DNA from: DASXRU01 sp039933315
GTDB lineage: Bacteria; Acidobacteriota; Blastocatellia; Pyrinomonadales; Pyrinomonadaceae
Reading direction: 5' to 3'
Assembly: GCA_039933315.1 (NCBI GenBank)
Contig: JBDTOI010000073.1
Coordinates: 1-19,584 of the forward strand
DNA length: 19,584 bases
The position numbers and the translations under genes were made by a program. Of the stretch, positions 1-8,466 are shown piece after piece; position 1 is the stretch's first letter, and each line of letters begins with the position of its first letter. The notes under the pieces are model-generated. The model saw only the letters and a list, made by a program, of their open reading frames with translations. It was not told the origin of the DNA and made no database searches.

Positions 1-1113
1 CTTCGCGGGATTGAAAAGAGTGTGATCCGCCAGATCTCGGATCGCGCAAAGCCCGGGAGTATCAGCCTTGGTTTGGGCGAGCCCGACTTGCCGACTCCGG
101 ACGTGATCCGCCGCGCTGCCGTGCGCGTTGTTCAAGATGAGCAGAACGGCTATACATTGCAGGCCGGATTGCCGGCCCTGCGCGAACTGGTGGCGGCTGA
201 TTATCCGCATATGAGTCTGTCCGCGGATCGGGTGTTGATAACCGCCGGATCCCAGGAAGCGCTTTACCTCACGCTGATGACACTCGTTGATGCCGGCGAT
301 GAAGTGTTAATGCCCAATCCCGGTTTTGTCGCTTATCCCACGATTACTGGAATGGCGGGAGGCCGGCCGGTGTTTTATCGACTCCCCGCCAGCGAAGATT
401 TTGGCTTCGATCTGGACGACTTCAAAAAGTGTCTGAGCTCGCGAACCAAAGTTGTTATCTGTACCAGCCCCTCGAATCCCACCGGACGGGCGCTGACAGA
501 CGAGGATTTGAGGGGAATAGCGCGCGCCGTAGAAGGGAGTGGATCAGATGCCATCATCGTCAGCGATGAAATCTATCGCGAGCTTTATTACACCAGCGAT
601 CGTCCCGCTTCAATCTCGGAGTTTTATCCCCGCACAATCGTCATCAGCGGACTGTCAAAGTCGATGAGCATGACGGGATGGCGTCTTGGCTGGATGGCGG
701 GTGAACGAGACGTAATCAATAGTGCGCTGGTGCTGCACGGTTACGTCACCACCGCAGCCTCAACCATTTCGCAGAAGGCGGCGTTGGCTGCGTGGACCAG
801 CGAAGCCGAAGAGGCGCGGCAACGGCACCGAAGTATTTTTCATCAGCGCCGCGATTATTTGTTAGCAGCTCTGCGAAAAGAGACTGGCCTGCGCGCCGTC
901 ACTCCGGATGGAGCGTTTTATACAATGGTTGATGTCAGCCAATACGGAGACTCACTCGGCGTGGCGGAAAAGGCATTGGCTGAGGGCGTAGTCACTGTTC
1001 CCGGCTCTGCGTTTGGGAGCGAGAGCGAAGGCTATCTGCGCATCTCTTTTTGCGCGGACGAGGCGGCGTTAGGCGAAGGCGTCAGGCGTCTGGCCAAGGC
1101 GCTCGCTTTATAA
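1..1113 (+). CDS. Fold-type I PLP-dependent aminotransferase (5' partial)
   Basis: Class I/II aminotransferase that transfers an amino group between an amino acid and a 2-oxo acid in the cytoplasm. The reading frame is open to the window edge (codons before the GTG at 22 read LRGIEKS, a normal aminotransferase N-terminus), so the true start lies upstream. Numbered from the codon at 22, visible landmarks are the SPSNPTG motif with N152, the cofactor-binding SDEIYRE motif with D182 and Y185, the Schiff-base lysine K213 in SGLSKSMSMTGWR, and the carboxylate-binding R340 in GYLRISF. Length fits the 380-400 residue family. The next gene is aspartate-semialdehyde dehydrogenase, so an aspartate- or diaminopimelate-pathway substrate is attractive, but the sequence alone does not fix specificity. 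Family certain, substrate uncertain. Confidence 0.9.
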   Translation, partial: LRGIEKSVIRQISDRAKPGSISLGLGEPDLPTPDVIRRAAVRVVQDEQNGYTLQAGLPALRELVAADYPHMSLSADRVLITAGSQEALYLTLMTLVDAGDEVLMPNPGFVAYPTITGMAGGRPVFYRLPASEDFGFDLDDFKKCLSSRTKVVICTSPSNPTGRALTDEDLRGIARAVEGSGSDAIIVSDEIYRELYYTSDRPASISEFYPRTIVISGLSKSMSMTGWRLGWMAGERDVINSALVLHGYVTTAASTISQKAALAAWTSEAEEARQRHRSIFHQRRDYLLAALRKETGLRAVTPDGAFYTMVDVSQYGDSLGVAEKALAEGVVTVPGSAFGSESEGYLRISFCADEAALGEGVRRLAKALAL

Positions 1114-1132
1114 CCAGGATGACAGTCGGGCA

Positions 1133-1258
1133 AAGAGCGGGGGCAAGCCCGCCTTCCTGACTGCAAGCGTTCCCAGTTGAACTTCGACATCTCAGGTTGG
1201 CATTTCTGATTCAACACAATCTACTTGTAGTCAGGAAGGCGGGCTTGCCCCCGCTCTT
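1133..1258. repeat. REP-doublet-like inverted repeat (two perfect 30-bp arms)
   Basis: Positions 1133-1162 and 1229-1258 are exact reverse complements over 30 bases, separated by 66 bases. Each arm is itself a small near-palindrome built around GGGCAAGCCC (or GGGCTTGCCC), bordered by AAGAGCG on one side and TCCTGACT on the other. Such inverted pairs of palindromic units are typical of REP doublets (REPINs/BIMEs). The right arm ends nine bases before the asd start codon. A related single unit occurs at 11450-11480. No RAYT transposase is present in this window. Confidence 0.8.
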
Positions 1259-1267
1259 AGAAGATCA

Positions 1268-2317
1268 ATGACGGATAAACTTAGGGTGGGAATTCTCGGC
1301 GCGACTGGAATGGTGGGCCAGCGCTTTATTCAACTGCTGCAGGGCCACCCCCAGTTTGAGATCAGCGCGTTGGCGGCCTCGGACAGGTCGCAGGGCAAGA
1401 GTTATGCGGAAGCCTGCTCCTGGCGCTTCGCCGGTGACCTGCCGCCATCCGTTAGATCAATGGTCGTCGAGGCGCCGCAGCCGCCGCTTGATTGTGATTT
1501 GGTCTTCTCCAGTCTGCCGGGAGATATTGCTCGGCAGACTGAAGAAGCTTTTGCGTTCGCCGGTTATCCAGTGATCAGTAACTCCTCGGCTTTTCGCATG
1601 GATGCGGCAGTTCCGCTCCTGATTCCCGAAGTCAATCACGAGCATCTCGCATTAATCGACACGCAGAAGGGTCTTTACAGTTCGGGCGGTTTCATCGTTA
1701 CGAATCCAAATTGCTCGACCATCATGTTGGCGCTGGCGCTGGCGCCCCTTCATGCGAAGTTTGGCGTCGAAGCGGTGGTGGCAACCACGATGCAGGCGCT
1801 CTCCGGCGCCGGCTATCCCGGCGTGGCCTCGCTCGACATTCTCGACAATGTCATGCCTTTCATCTCGGGCGAGGAAGAGAAGATTGAAGAAGAGACAACC
1901 AGGATTCTGGGCGAGTTCCGAGATGGCCGTGTCGAAATCGCTCCGATGGCCGTCAGCGCTCAATGCCACCGCGTAAATGTTTCTGACGGCCACTTCGCAG
2001 CCGTGCGTATTAAACTCAAGCGCAAAGCAGAACTGGCCGCGGTCCGTGAAGCGCTTGCTTCTTTTAGTTCGCTGCCGCAGGAGTTGCGGCTGCATTCGGC
2101 GCCGCCGCAGCCGATCATTGTGCGCGACGAAGTTGATCGGCCACAGCCACGCCTCGACCGCGATGCGGGAGCGGGGATGAGTATTACAGTCGGCCGACTG
2201 CGGCCCGACAACGTTTTCGACTACCGCTTTGTGGTGTTAAGTCATAACACGATCCGCGGTGCGGCCGGCGCGGCGATTCTCAATGCGGAGCTGCTGATTG
2301 CTACAGGCAGAATCTGA
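1268..2317 (+). CDS. asd: Aspartate-semialdehyde dehydrogenase (archaeal/fungal-type)
   Basis: Cytoplasmic NADP-dependent enzyme that reduces aspartyl phosphate to aspartate semialdehyde, the branch point to lysine/diaminopimelate, threonine and methionine. The 349-residue protein opens with the Rossmann motif GILGATGMVGQRF (residues 8-20). It has the catalytic cysteine C149 in TNPNCST, the SGAGYPG segment, and a DGH motif in the hexapeptide region expected to carry the catalytic histidine. The pattern matches the archaeal/yeast-type subfamily (TIGR00978-like) rather than the classical enterobacterial Asd. The ATG at 1268 gives the expected N-terminus; only a weak AGAAGA Shine-Dalgarno precedes it, and a 30-bp hairpin arm ends at 1258, so translation may be affected by RNA structure. 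The upstream aminotransferase is on the same strand. Confidence 0.95.
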   Translation: MTDKLRVGILGATGMVGQRFIQLLQGHPQFEISALAASDRSQGKSYAEACSWRFAGDLPPSVRSMVVEAPQPPLDCDLVFSSLPGDIARQTEEAFAFAGYPVISNSSAFRMDAAVPLLIPEVNHEHLALIDTQKGLYSSGGFIVTNPNCSTIMLALALAPLHAKFGVEAVVATTMQALSGAGYPGVASLDILDNVMPFISGEEEKIEEETTRILGEFRDGRVEIAPMAVSAQCHRVNVSDGHFAAVRIKLKRKAELAAVREALASFSSLPQELRLHSAPPQPIIVRDEVDRPQPRLDRDAGAGMSITVGRLRPDNVFDYRFVVLSHNTIRGAAGAAILNAELLIATGRI

Positions 2318-2390
2318 GTTACGAAACCCCGAAGTTTGTTCTGATGTGCAAGGTAAGCATTGGCGCCAAAGCCGCTGAGGGAACTTTGCT

Positions 2391-3338
2391 ATGCGCAAGA
2401 GTACCTGTTTCGCTTTGCTTCTGGCCGTTATCCTCGGCCATTCGCTCCAGGTGTTATCCCTTCCCGGACCCTGTCAGCAAACTCCGACCGCTCATGATCA
2501 AACTAAACTCGACGCCGACATCAAGGCTGAGGTAGCGAGCTTCAAAGGCAAAGTCTCTCTCTTTGCGAAGAACCTGGACACGGGGGAAAGTTATTCCCTC
2601 AATCCCGACGAGCGGGTGCGCACGGCGAGCACCATAAAGATCGCGGTGATGGTCGAGGTCTTCGCCCGCGTCGCTGAAGGTAAAGCCAAGTGGAGCGATG
2701 AGCTGGCACTCACCAAGGCCGGCAAGGTCTCGGGTTCAGGAGTGATGCAGGAGCTGTCCGACGGGTTACAGGTGACTTTGCGCGACTGCGTGAACCTGAT
2801 GATGCTGGTCAGCGACAACACCGCGACCAATTTGGTGCTGGATGTATTGACCACTGATGCCGTTAACGCGCGAATGGATTCACTTGGCTTCAAACAAATC
2901 AGAATACTGCGGAGAATCGGCAGCGGCGGAGAAAGCAAAGAAGGCAAGGATCCGGACAACAAACGATTCGGGCTGGGCGTGGCGACGCCGCGAGAGATGG
3001 TGATGTTGTTGGAAAAGTTGGAGCGCGGGGAAGTAGTTAACGCAGCAGTCTCCAAAGAAATGATCGACTTAATGAAACGCGAGCAGGTCCGCTACGCGAT
3101 TGGTCGAACGCTCTGGCGAGTGCCCATGGCTACGAAGTACGGGGCACTCGATAAATTACGCAGCGCGATTGGCATCATCTACACAAAGAAGGGCCGTATC
3201 GCAATGGCCATCACCTGCGATGACATACCGGAGCTCGATTGGTCGGTTGATAATCCCGGTTACCTGCTGATGTCCCGCCTGTCGATCATTCTTACGGAAG
3301 GATTGGGGCAAGGGGCGGTGAGCGCTGCGACGAAATGA
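2391..3338 (+). CDS. Secreted serine hydrolase, class A beta-lactamase fold
   Basis: A 315-residue exported protein of the Beta-lactamase2 / penicillin-binding-like superfamily. Residues 1-23 form a signal peptide. The active-site motif is S80-T-I-K83, followed by the SDN motif S141-D142-N143. The third motif, normally KTG, reads K249-Y-G251 (ATKYG). The region between SDN and the conserved ATPREM helix (170-200) is rich in G, S, E and K and lacks a recognisable ExxLN omega-loop, so the deacylating glutamate of true class A beta-lactamases is not evident. It could act on peptidoglycan or another acyl substrate, or be a slow or non-hydrolysing penicillin binder. Calling it a resistance gene is not supported. 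Start ATG 2391 gives a clean signal peptide; the ribosome site is weak (GAGGGA). Confidence 0.85.
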   Translation: MRKSTCFALLLAVILGHSLQVLSLPGPCQQTPTAHDQTKLDADIKAEVASFKGKVSLFAKNLDTGESYSLNPDERVRTASTIKIAVMVEVFARVAEGKAKWSDELALTKAGKVSGSGVMQELSDGLQVTLRDCVNLMMLVSDNTATNLVLDVLTTDAVNARMDSLGFKQIRILRRIGSGGESKEGKDPDNKRFGLGVATPREMVMLLEKLERGEVVNAAVSKEMIDLMKREQVRYAIGRTLWRVPMATKYGALDKLRSAIGIIYTKKGRIAMAITCDDIPELDWSVDNPGYLLMSRLSIILTEGLGQGAVSAATK

Positions 3339-3424
3339 ACGGCGCAGTGTTTTTCCTATCGCTGCTCCTCTCGTTGGTGTCGCCGTTGCTGGCTGCTCCG
3401 GGATGCGTTTATCCAAAAACCTGA
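3335..3424 (+). CDS. Possible 29-residue hydrophobic peptide (doubtful)
   Basis: An ATG overlaps the stop of the preceding hydrolase gene (ATGA at 3335-3338) and opens a 29-codon frame. It encodes a hydrophobic, signal-peptide-like stretch (FFLSLLLSLVSPLLAAPGC) with a lipoprotein-box-like cysteine, then six residues and a stop inside the hairpin at 3411-3448. It could be a coupled micro-lipoprotein, the remnant of a longer secreted protein, or chance. Coupling and composition favour something real, but the small size leaves it uncertain. Confidence 0.25.
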   Translation: MNGAVFFLSLLLSLVSPLLAAPGCVYPKT

Positions 3425-3448
3425 ATACAATTTTAAGAGTTTTTGGAT
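3411..3448 (+). terminator. Hairpin, possible terminator after the serine hydrolase
   Basis: ATCCAAAAAC (3411-3420) and GTTTTTGGAT (3439-3448) form a perfect 10-bp stem with an 18-base loop, followed by a short T run (3448-3452). The stem is A/T-rich, so it is weaker than a textbook Rho-independent terminator. Its placement between the hydrolase and the receptor gene fits transcription termination. Confidence 0.45.
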
Positions 3449-3688
3449 TTTTCACCGCCTTGCGATCCGTCAAGTCACGTGCAACCGCCAGTTTGCTGGG
3501 ATTTAAACGCAACCCCATCGCGCCCGCTTGGTGGAACGGCAACTGCGTGCTTTTTATGCAAAACGTTCTCCGCTTCTGCCTGTTCACTAGTTCTTTGGCA
3601 TAGGTGGAATAAGTTTAGAGGTGACGAGGGGAAGGGCCCTCCGTTCGTCTCGGCTGATTCTACTAACCTTACTTCAACAGCTAGCACT
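3449..3688. other. Upstream region of the TonB-dependent receptor, no gene seen
   Basis: The gap between the hydrolase stop and the receptor start is 359 bases. Beyond the small ORF and hairpin it holds no convincing gene. Open frames run through it, but their translations look random (rich in W, C, P and R). It probably contains the receptor promoter and a leader. I could not pick a convincing -35/-10 pair. Confidence 0.4.
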
Positions 3689-3697
3689 GGAGGCACC

Positions 3698-6600
3698 ATG
3701 AAAACACTTTCACTCCCCAAAGGCTTTTTCGGATCGCTTCTGGCCTTGATAGTTGTCCTGGCCGTTTTCTCAGCTACCGCCGAAGCGCAATCCGGGCGAT
3801 CTACCGTGCGAGGTACTGTTAAGGACTCACAGGGAAATGTGGTAGCCGGGGCTACCGTTACACTGTCCAACACGGAAAAAAACTTTAGTCGTACTCAAAC
3901 GACCACACAAGATGGGGGCTATGTCTTTACGGCAGTTCCTCCAGACACCTACACAGTTCAAGTTCAGGCCACAGGTTTTAAGAAGACTTCTATTACAGAG
4001 GTGAAGGCACTGATCGATAGCTCGGCTGCCGCGGACGTTAGCCTTGAGGTCGGTTCGGTCTCAGAAACCGTAAACATCATAGCCGGCGGTGAGGCCCCGC
4101 TCAACACGACCGATGCCACGATCGGGTCGGCTTTTGAGAATCGCCGGATCGAGCAACTCCCGCTGAATGCGCGCAATGTCGTCGGCCTGCTTTCGCTTCA
4201 ACCGGGCGTCACGCGCGACGGATACGTCAACGGCGGACGTGCTGACCAGTCCAACATTACTCTGGACGGCGTGGACGTCAACGAACAACAGAGCGGCCTC
4301 GACATCAACACGGGCGAAGCGTTCGCCAGCGTGCTGCGCTCGACGCCTGATTCGTTGCAGGAGTTTCGCGTTACCACGAGCAATGCAAATGCTGATCAGG
4401 GCCGTTCTTCCGGCGCGCAGGTCTCGCTGATCACCAAGTCAGGTTCGAACCAATGGCATGGCTCGCTTTACCATTTTCATCGCAACACGGTGACGACCGC
4501 CAACGACTTTTTCAACAATAAAGACGGGGTCGAGCGTCCGCAGCTTCTGCGCAATATTTTCGGCGGCGCCGTCGGCGGGCCGATCAAGAAGGATCGTGCC
4601 TTTTTCTTCTTCACGTACGAGGGCTTCCGCGAGGCAACGGCGCAAACCGTGTTGCGCGAAGTGCCTTTGCCGACGCTCGGGCAAGGCATCGTACGTTACC
4701 AAACAGACAGCGGCGCCAGCGACCCCTCCTGCCCCGCGGGCACCCCTGCAGGTGTTCGCTGTTTGACGAGCCCTCAGATTGGTGGGTTCTACAATGCGGC
4801 TTACGGAGTTGACCCCGGTAGGAATTCGGCAGCGCTCTCGGTGCTGGCCGCGGCGGCGGCCCGCTACCGAGCCAACTCCTCTTCTGTTGGCGATGGCCTT
4901 AACACGGCCGGGTTCCGTTTCAACGCCACCACGCCATCAAACTTGAACGTCTATCATGCTAGATTCGACTTTAATCTGACCGACCGTCAGACTCTCTTTG
5001 CGCGAGGAGTTTATCAGGACGACCTGATTACCAGAGTGAGACGCTTTCCTGACACCACGGCGCCGCAACTCTGGAATCACCCGAAAGGTCTCGCCATCGG
5101 CCATTCATGGACCGCGTCGAACACCATCGTCAACCGTTTAACTTACGGTCTGACGCGCGCATCGTTTACGGATGGTGGCGACTCGACGCAAAACTCTGTC
5201 TCGTTCCGTTTCATCTATTCACCGCTGAATTTCTCGCGCACCATCAGCCGCACCACGCCGGTGCACAATTTCGTAGATGACCTGTCGTGGATAAAAGGCA
5301 CCCACACGTTGCAATTTGGCGGGAACGTGCGGTTGATCAAAAACAATCGCCTCACGTTTGGTAATGCCTTTGACGTGGCGGTCACAAATCCCTCTTTCTA
5401 CGACTTCTCCGGTGATGTCGTGTTGTTTGATGACAACGGCGATCCGATTTTTCCGGATGTGGATCCAGGCGCTGAGACTGACCTGCGCGACGCCCTGACC
5501 GCGATCATTGGGCGCTTTTCGCAGTACAGCGTGAATCTCAACTACGACAAAAGCGGCAAGCTGCTTCCCGGCGGTACTGGGGTCGGTCGTACGTTTGCCA
5601 CGGAAGAGTATGAAGTGTACGCGCAGGATAGCTGGCGCATCCGGCCCAATCTAACGCTTACCTATGGCGTGCGCTGGTATACATCGACACCCGTTTATGA
5701 AACCAGCGGCTTGCAGGTCAAACCGGTTCAGAGCCTGGGTGAATATTTCGAGCGCCGCGTTGCCGGAGCCGAAGCCGGGCGCCCTTTCAACGACCTCATC
5801 ACGGTTGACCTGGCAGGTAAGAAGAATAATCGCGATGGTTACTACCAGCAGGACTGGAACAACTTTGCCCCCGCAGTCGCGGTCGCCTGGTCGCCCGATT
5901 TTGGTGACAATTGGTTTGGTAACCTGATCGGGCGCAAGGGTAAGAGCGTGATTCGCGGGGGCTTCCGGATGACCTATGACCGCATCGGCAGCCAGTTGGC
6001 CGTGAACTTCGACTTGAACTCCACGCTTGGATTCAAGTCAGCATCGGGCATTTCGGCAAACCACTTTAATGTGAGCGACCGCCTGGGCCCGCTATTCACG
6101 GGTTTCGGACAGAATGTCCGCACCCTTCAGGATCTGACTATTCCCGCAACCCTCACCTTCCCGTTATTGACACCCGCGGACGAAGATCAACGCATAGAAT
6201 CATCGCTCGACGACACGTTGACGACGCCCTACAACTACAGCGTCAACGTCTCCTATGGGCGCGAAATCGGTAAGGGGCTTTCATTCGAGGCCAGTTACGT
6301 AGGGCGATTCGCGCGTGACCTTTTGGCGACGCGCGACATTATGCACCTGAACAACCTGGTAGATCCGCAATCGGGAACAGACTGGTACACGGCCATCAAC
6401 CAGCTAATTGATTTCCGGAACCAGAGGAGGCCAATCACGTCGATTGCGCCCATTCCCTACTTCCAGAACCTCCTACCCGGTCTCGCTGGAACCTTCAACG
6501 TGCTGGGAACGCCGACCGCGCTGACCGCGACTCAGGCCGCCTACCGGCGCGTCACGCACTCGGCGCTCGGCGGTCGCAATACGACCGACTACACGTTCGT

Positions 6601-7492
6601 GCAACTGCTCTGGGACGACGGCCTTTCGCCACTGGGCAATAACCTCTTCTTCCACCCGCAGTACGCCGCGTTCTCAACCTTTTCCACGATTGCGCGCTCG
6701 AACTACAACTCCGCTCAGTTCAGCCTGCGGCAGAGGTTCAAGAGTGATCTGGTGTTCGACGTCAACTACACGCTGGGACACTCGCTCGACAATGCTTCGG
6801 GATTGCAGAATTCGGGTGCGTACGGCACAGCGTTCATCGTCAACCCGCTGAATCCCGATGCTAACTATGCCAATTCTGACTTCGATGTGCGGCATATCGT
6901 CAACGCCAACTGGCTCGTCGGTATTCCGATTGGCCGCAACAAGAGGTTCTTTAATGGCATGAACAAGGTGGGCGACGCGATCCTGGGCGGCTGGTCAATG
7001 ACGGGCATCTTCCGCTTCAACACCGGCCTGCCATCCGGGGAACCCTTCGACGCCGATCGTTGGGCTACCAACTGGAACGTGCAGTCAAATGCCGTGCGCG
7101 TTCGCCCGCTGTCCTCCTCGCCCACGCGCGGCCCTGAGCCGAACATGTTCACCGATCCAACTGCGGCGTTCCAGAGCTATCGCAGCGCGCGGCCCGGAGA
7201 GGCCGGTGACCGCAACATTCTGCGTTACCCAGGTTACATCGCGCTCGATGCCGGACTTTACAAGACGTTCCAGTTGCCTGGGGAAGGCCACACGCTACAG
7301 TTCCGCTGGGAAATCTATAACGTCACAAATACTCAGCGCCTGACGGACGCCATCGGCTTTGGAATCCCGCAGGATCCCTACCTCGGTGGCACCCCCAGCG
7401 ATGATTTTGGAAAACTGACCGCCACGCAAACACCGCTCAACGAGACCAAATCTGGACGCGTAATGCAGTTTGCGCTTCGTCTCCAGTTTTAG
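3698..7492 (+). CDS. Oar-like TonB-dependent receptor with carboxypeptidase-regulatory-like domain
   Basis: Outer-membrane receptor expected to import a large substrate using TonB-transmitted energy. The 1264-residue protein begins with a signal peptide (about residues 1-30, ending ATAEA before QSG). A CarboxypepD_reg-like beta-sandwich follows at about 33-112 (GTVKDSQGNVVAGATVTLSN, DGGYVFTAVPPDTYTVQV). Next come a plug domain (about 130-240, with IEQLPLNARNV, LQPGVT and NITLDGVDVNE) and a long beta-barrel ending in an aromatic strand, FALRLQF. The frame is open back to 3443, but ATG 3698 has a GGAGG Shine-Dalgarno at 3689-3693 and starts the signal peptide exactly. This architecture is greatly expanded in Acidobacteriota; the ligand, often glycans or peptides in this group, cannot be read from the sequence. 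The gene stands alone, followed by a strong terminator. Confidence 0.93.
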   Translation: MKTLSLPKGFFGSLLALIVVLAVFSATAEAQSGRSTVRGTVKDSQGNVVAGATVTLSNTEKNFSRTQTTTQDGGYVFTAVPPDTYTVQVQATGFKKTSITEVKALIDSSAAADVSLEVGSVSETVNIIAGGEAPLNTTDATIGSAFENRRIEQLPLNARNVVGLLSLQPGVTRDGYVNGGRADQSNITLDGVDVNEQQSGLDINTGEAFASVLRSTPDSLQEFRVTTSNANADQGRSSGAQVSLITKSGSNQWHGSLYHFHRNTVTTANDFFNNKDGVERPQLLRNIFGGAVGGPIKKDRAFFFFTYEGFREATAQTVLREVPLPTLGQGIVRYQTDSGASDPSCPAGTPAGVRCLTSPQIGGFYNAAYGVDPGRNSAALSVLAAAAARYRANSSSVGDGLNTAGFRFNATTPSNLNVYHARFDFNLTDRQTLFARGVYQDDLITRVRRFPDTTAPQLWNHPKGLAIGHSWTASNTIVNRLTYGLTRASFTDGGDSTQNSVSFRFIYSPLNFSRTISRTTPVHNFVDDLSWIKGTHTLQFGGNVRLIKNNRLTFGNAFDVAVTNPSFYDFSGDVVLFDDNGDPIFPDVDPGAETDLRDALTAIIGRFSQYSVNLNYDKSGKLLPGGTGVGRTFATEEYEVYAQDSWRIRPNLTLTYGVRWYTSTPVYETSGLQVKPVQSLGEYFERRVAGAEAGRPFNDLITVDLAGKKNNRDGYYQQDWNNFAPAVAVAWSPDFGDNWFGNLIGRKGKSVIRGGFRMTYDRIGSQLAVNFDLNSTLGFKSASGISANHFNVSDRLGPLFTGFGQNVRTLQDLTIPATLTFPLLTPADEDQRIESSLDDTLTTPYNYSVNVSYGREIGKGLSFEASYVGRFARDLLATRDIMHLNNLVDPQSGTDWYTAINQLIDFRNQRRPITSIAPIPYFQNLLPGLAGTFNVLGTPTALTATQAAYRRVTHSALGGRNTTDYTFVQLLWDDGLSPLGNNLFFHPQYAAFSTFSTIARSNYNSAQFSLRQRFKSDLVFDVNYTLGHSLDNASGLQNSGAYGTAFIVNPLNPDANYANSDFDVRHIVNANWLVGIPIGRNKRFFNGMNKVGDAILGGWSMTGIFRFNTGLPSGEPFDADRWATNWNVQSNAVRVRPLSSSPTRGPEPNMFTDPTAAFQSYRSARPGEAGDRNILRYPGYIALDAGLYKTFQLPGEGHTLQFRWEIYNVTNTQRLTDAIGFGIPQDPYLGGTPSDDFGKLTATQTPLNETKSGRVMQFALRLQF

Positions 7493-7524
7493 ACCCTCGA
7501 TGCAGGCTCTGCCTGCGTCAACCT

Positions 7525-7560
7525 AAAAGCGGGGCGGGGGTTTTCACCCGCCCCGCTTTT
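7525..7560. terminator. Bidirectional Rho-independent terminator
   Basis: AAAAGCGGGGCGGG (7525-7538) and CCCGCCCCGCTTTT (7547-7560) form a perfect 14-bp stem with an 8-base loop, giving a GC-rich core with A and T runs at the ends. It lies between the receptor stop (7492) and the stop of the opposing gene (7615), so it can terminate both. Confidence 0.9.
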
Positions 7561-7614
7561 CATTTTGCCGGAGGCTGCAGCTTTCGCTCTTGTTTGTGCT
7601 TGAAGGCGCCCTCC

Positions 7615-8310
7615 TCAACGGGGCTTCGCTGAGGACTTGGTCAGCCTTTCGGCGTCTTTACTGATGAGTTGGCTGAATTCGACTATGATTTCGAGGTCGC
7701 GCCTCGCCCGTGTCGCCTGTTCCACCTCAACCACGCCGGTGTTCTTGAATATCGGGCTTTTGATGAAACTCATAATAGAGCCGTCGAGCGAAAGCAGCGC
7801 AGCCTTTATCCCGGCCGCGTCAGCGGCCTTATGGTGCTCCGGCCCCTTCGCCGGCCCTTCCTCCTCGGCTTTAGGCAGTCGCAGGTTGTCCAACATGCGC
7901 TTCGCGCGCTTCCTGATTTCCGCCGTCGTGTCCGCGATACTCGCGTAGTCCGGCGCAGCGGCCGGCATCGTTGTGCTCATCATCCTGTTGTTGATTGTCT
8001 GGATGCGCTCGTAATCTTCAGCGATCTGCGCCAGGGCCAGCTTTTCTTCCTCGGACGTTCTGGGCTTGGCTGCCTCTCGTTCCATCTCGTTGATCTTGAA
8101 TTCACGCTCGCGGATGCTGGGAGCTCTCTGCGCCGGGGGCGTCTTCAGGCCACCCGGAGTGGGCCGAACCGGTCCGCTCGGATTGGGAGTGCCCGGTGTG
8201 GGCCTGCCCCCGGTTTGCGCTCTAACGAAGGGCGCCGCATTAAGCAGGATAATGAACGCCATGGTTGTCAGCGCCGGTTTGGCCATGGACCTACAGCAAA
8301 CGCTTTTCAT
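7615..8310 (-). CDS. Secreted helical protein of unknown function
   Basis: I do not recognise a family for this 231-residue protein. An N-terminal signal peptide (to about residue 31, PFVRA before QTGG) leads into a Pro/Gly/Thr-rich linker (about 33-66). The rest is a charged, probably alpha-helical body: EEKLALAQIAEDYERIQTINNRM, then DTTAEIRKRAKRMLDNL, and a C-terminal helix pair ending in basic residues. Start ATG (8308-8310) is supported by a strong AAGGAGGT Shine-Dalgarno immediately upstream; an internal ATG 24 bases later has none. Style (signal peptide, charged helices, low-complexity ends) resembles the two proteins at 18425-19584, though no sequence homology is claimed. Probably periplasmic. 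Confidence 0.8.
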   Translation of the reverse strand: MKSVCCRSMAKPALTTMAFIILLNAAPFVRAQTGGRPTPGTPNPSGPVRPTPGGLKTPPAQRAPSIREREFKINEMEREAAKPRTSEEEKLALAQIAEDYERIQTINNRMMSTTMPAAAPDYASIADTTAEIRKRAKRMLDNLRLPKAEEEGPAKGPEHHKAADAAGIKAALLSLDGSIMSFIKSPIFKNTGVVEVEQATRARRDLEIIVEFSQLISKDAERLTKSSAKPR

Positions 8311-8332
8311 GCTACCTCCTTCTCGGTGAGAA

Positions 8333-8374
8333 AAGTTTGTCGGGCTGTGCCCTAAGTTTGTCGGGCTGTGCCCT
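8333..8374 (-). repeat. Two exact 21-bp tandem repeats with mini-hairpins in a gene leader
   Basis: 8333-8353 and 8354-8374 are identical 21-base units, followed by a partial third (AAGT). Each unit holds GGGCTGTGCCC, a 4-bp stem with a 3-base loop. On the - strand they sit between a -10-like TATACT (8376-8381) and the Shine-Dalgarno of the gene starting at 8310, so the repeats probably lie in its 5' untranslated leader. No good -35 accompanies the -10. Confidence 0.75.
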
Positions 8375-8466
8375 AAGTATAGTTGCCTGAGTTTATTTTA
8401 CATGGAATCGCGTCCTGCAGGGCCCCGAAGCGTTTTAGTTTCCCGTCGCCCGTGAAACGCTCCGTC

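Noticed and set aside
1652..2095. 147-codon frame antisense to asd
   Set aside because: It lies entirely within the well-supported asd gene and shows no recognisable motif.
3443..3697. N-terminal extension of the TonB-dependent receptor frame
   Set aside because: The translation looks random, and ATG 3698 has GGAGG and begins a clean signal peptide.
7669..8355. 228-codon frame on the + strand opposite the secreted helical protein
   Set aside because: It is a shadow of the - strand gene. That gene has a strong ribosome site and signal peptide, while this frame is Arg/His/Cys-rich with no domain.
8333..8380. CRISPR-like repeats
   Set aside because: The two units are directly adjacent with no spacers, and there are no cas genes.
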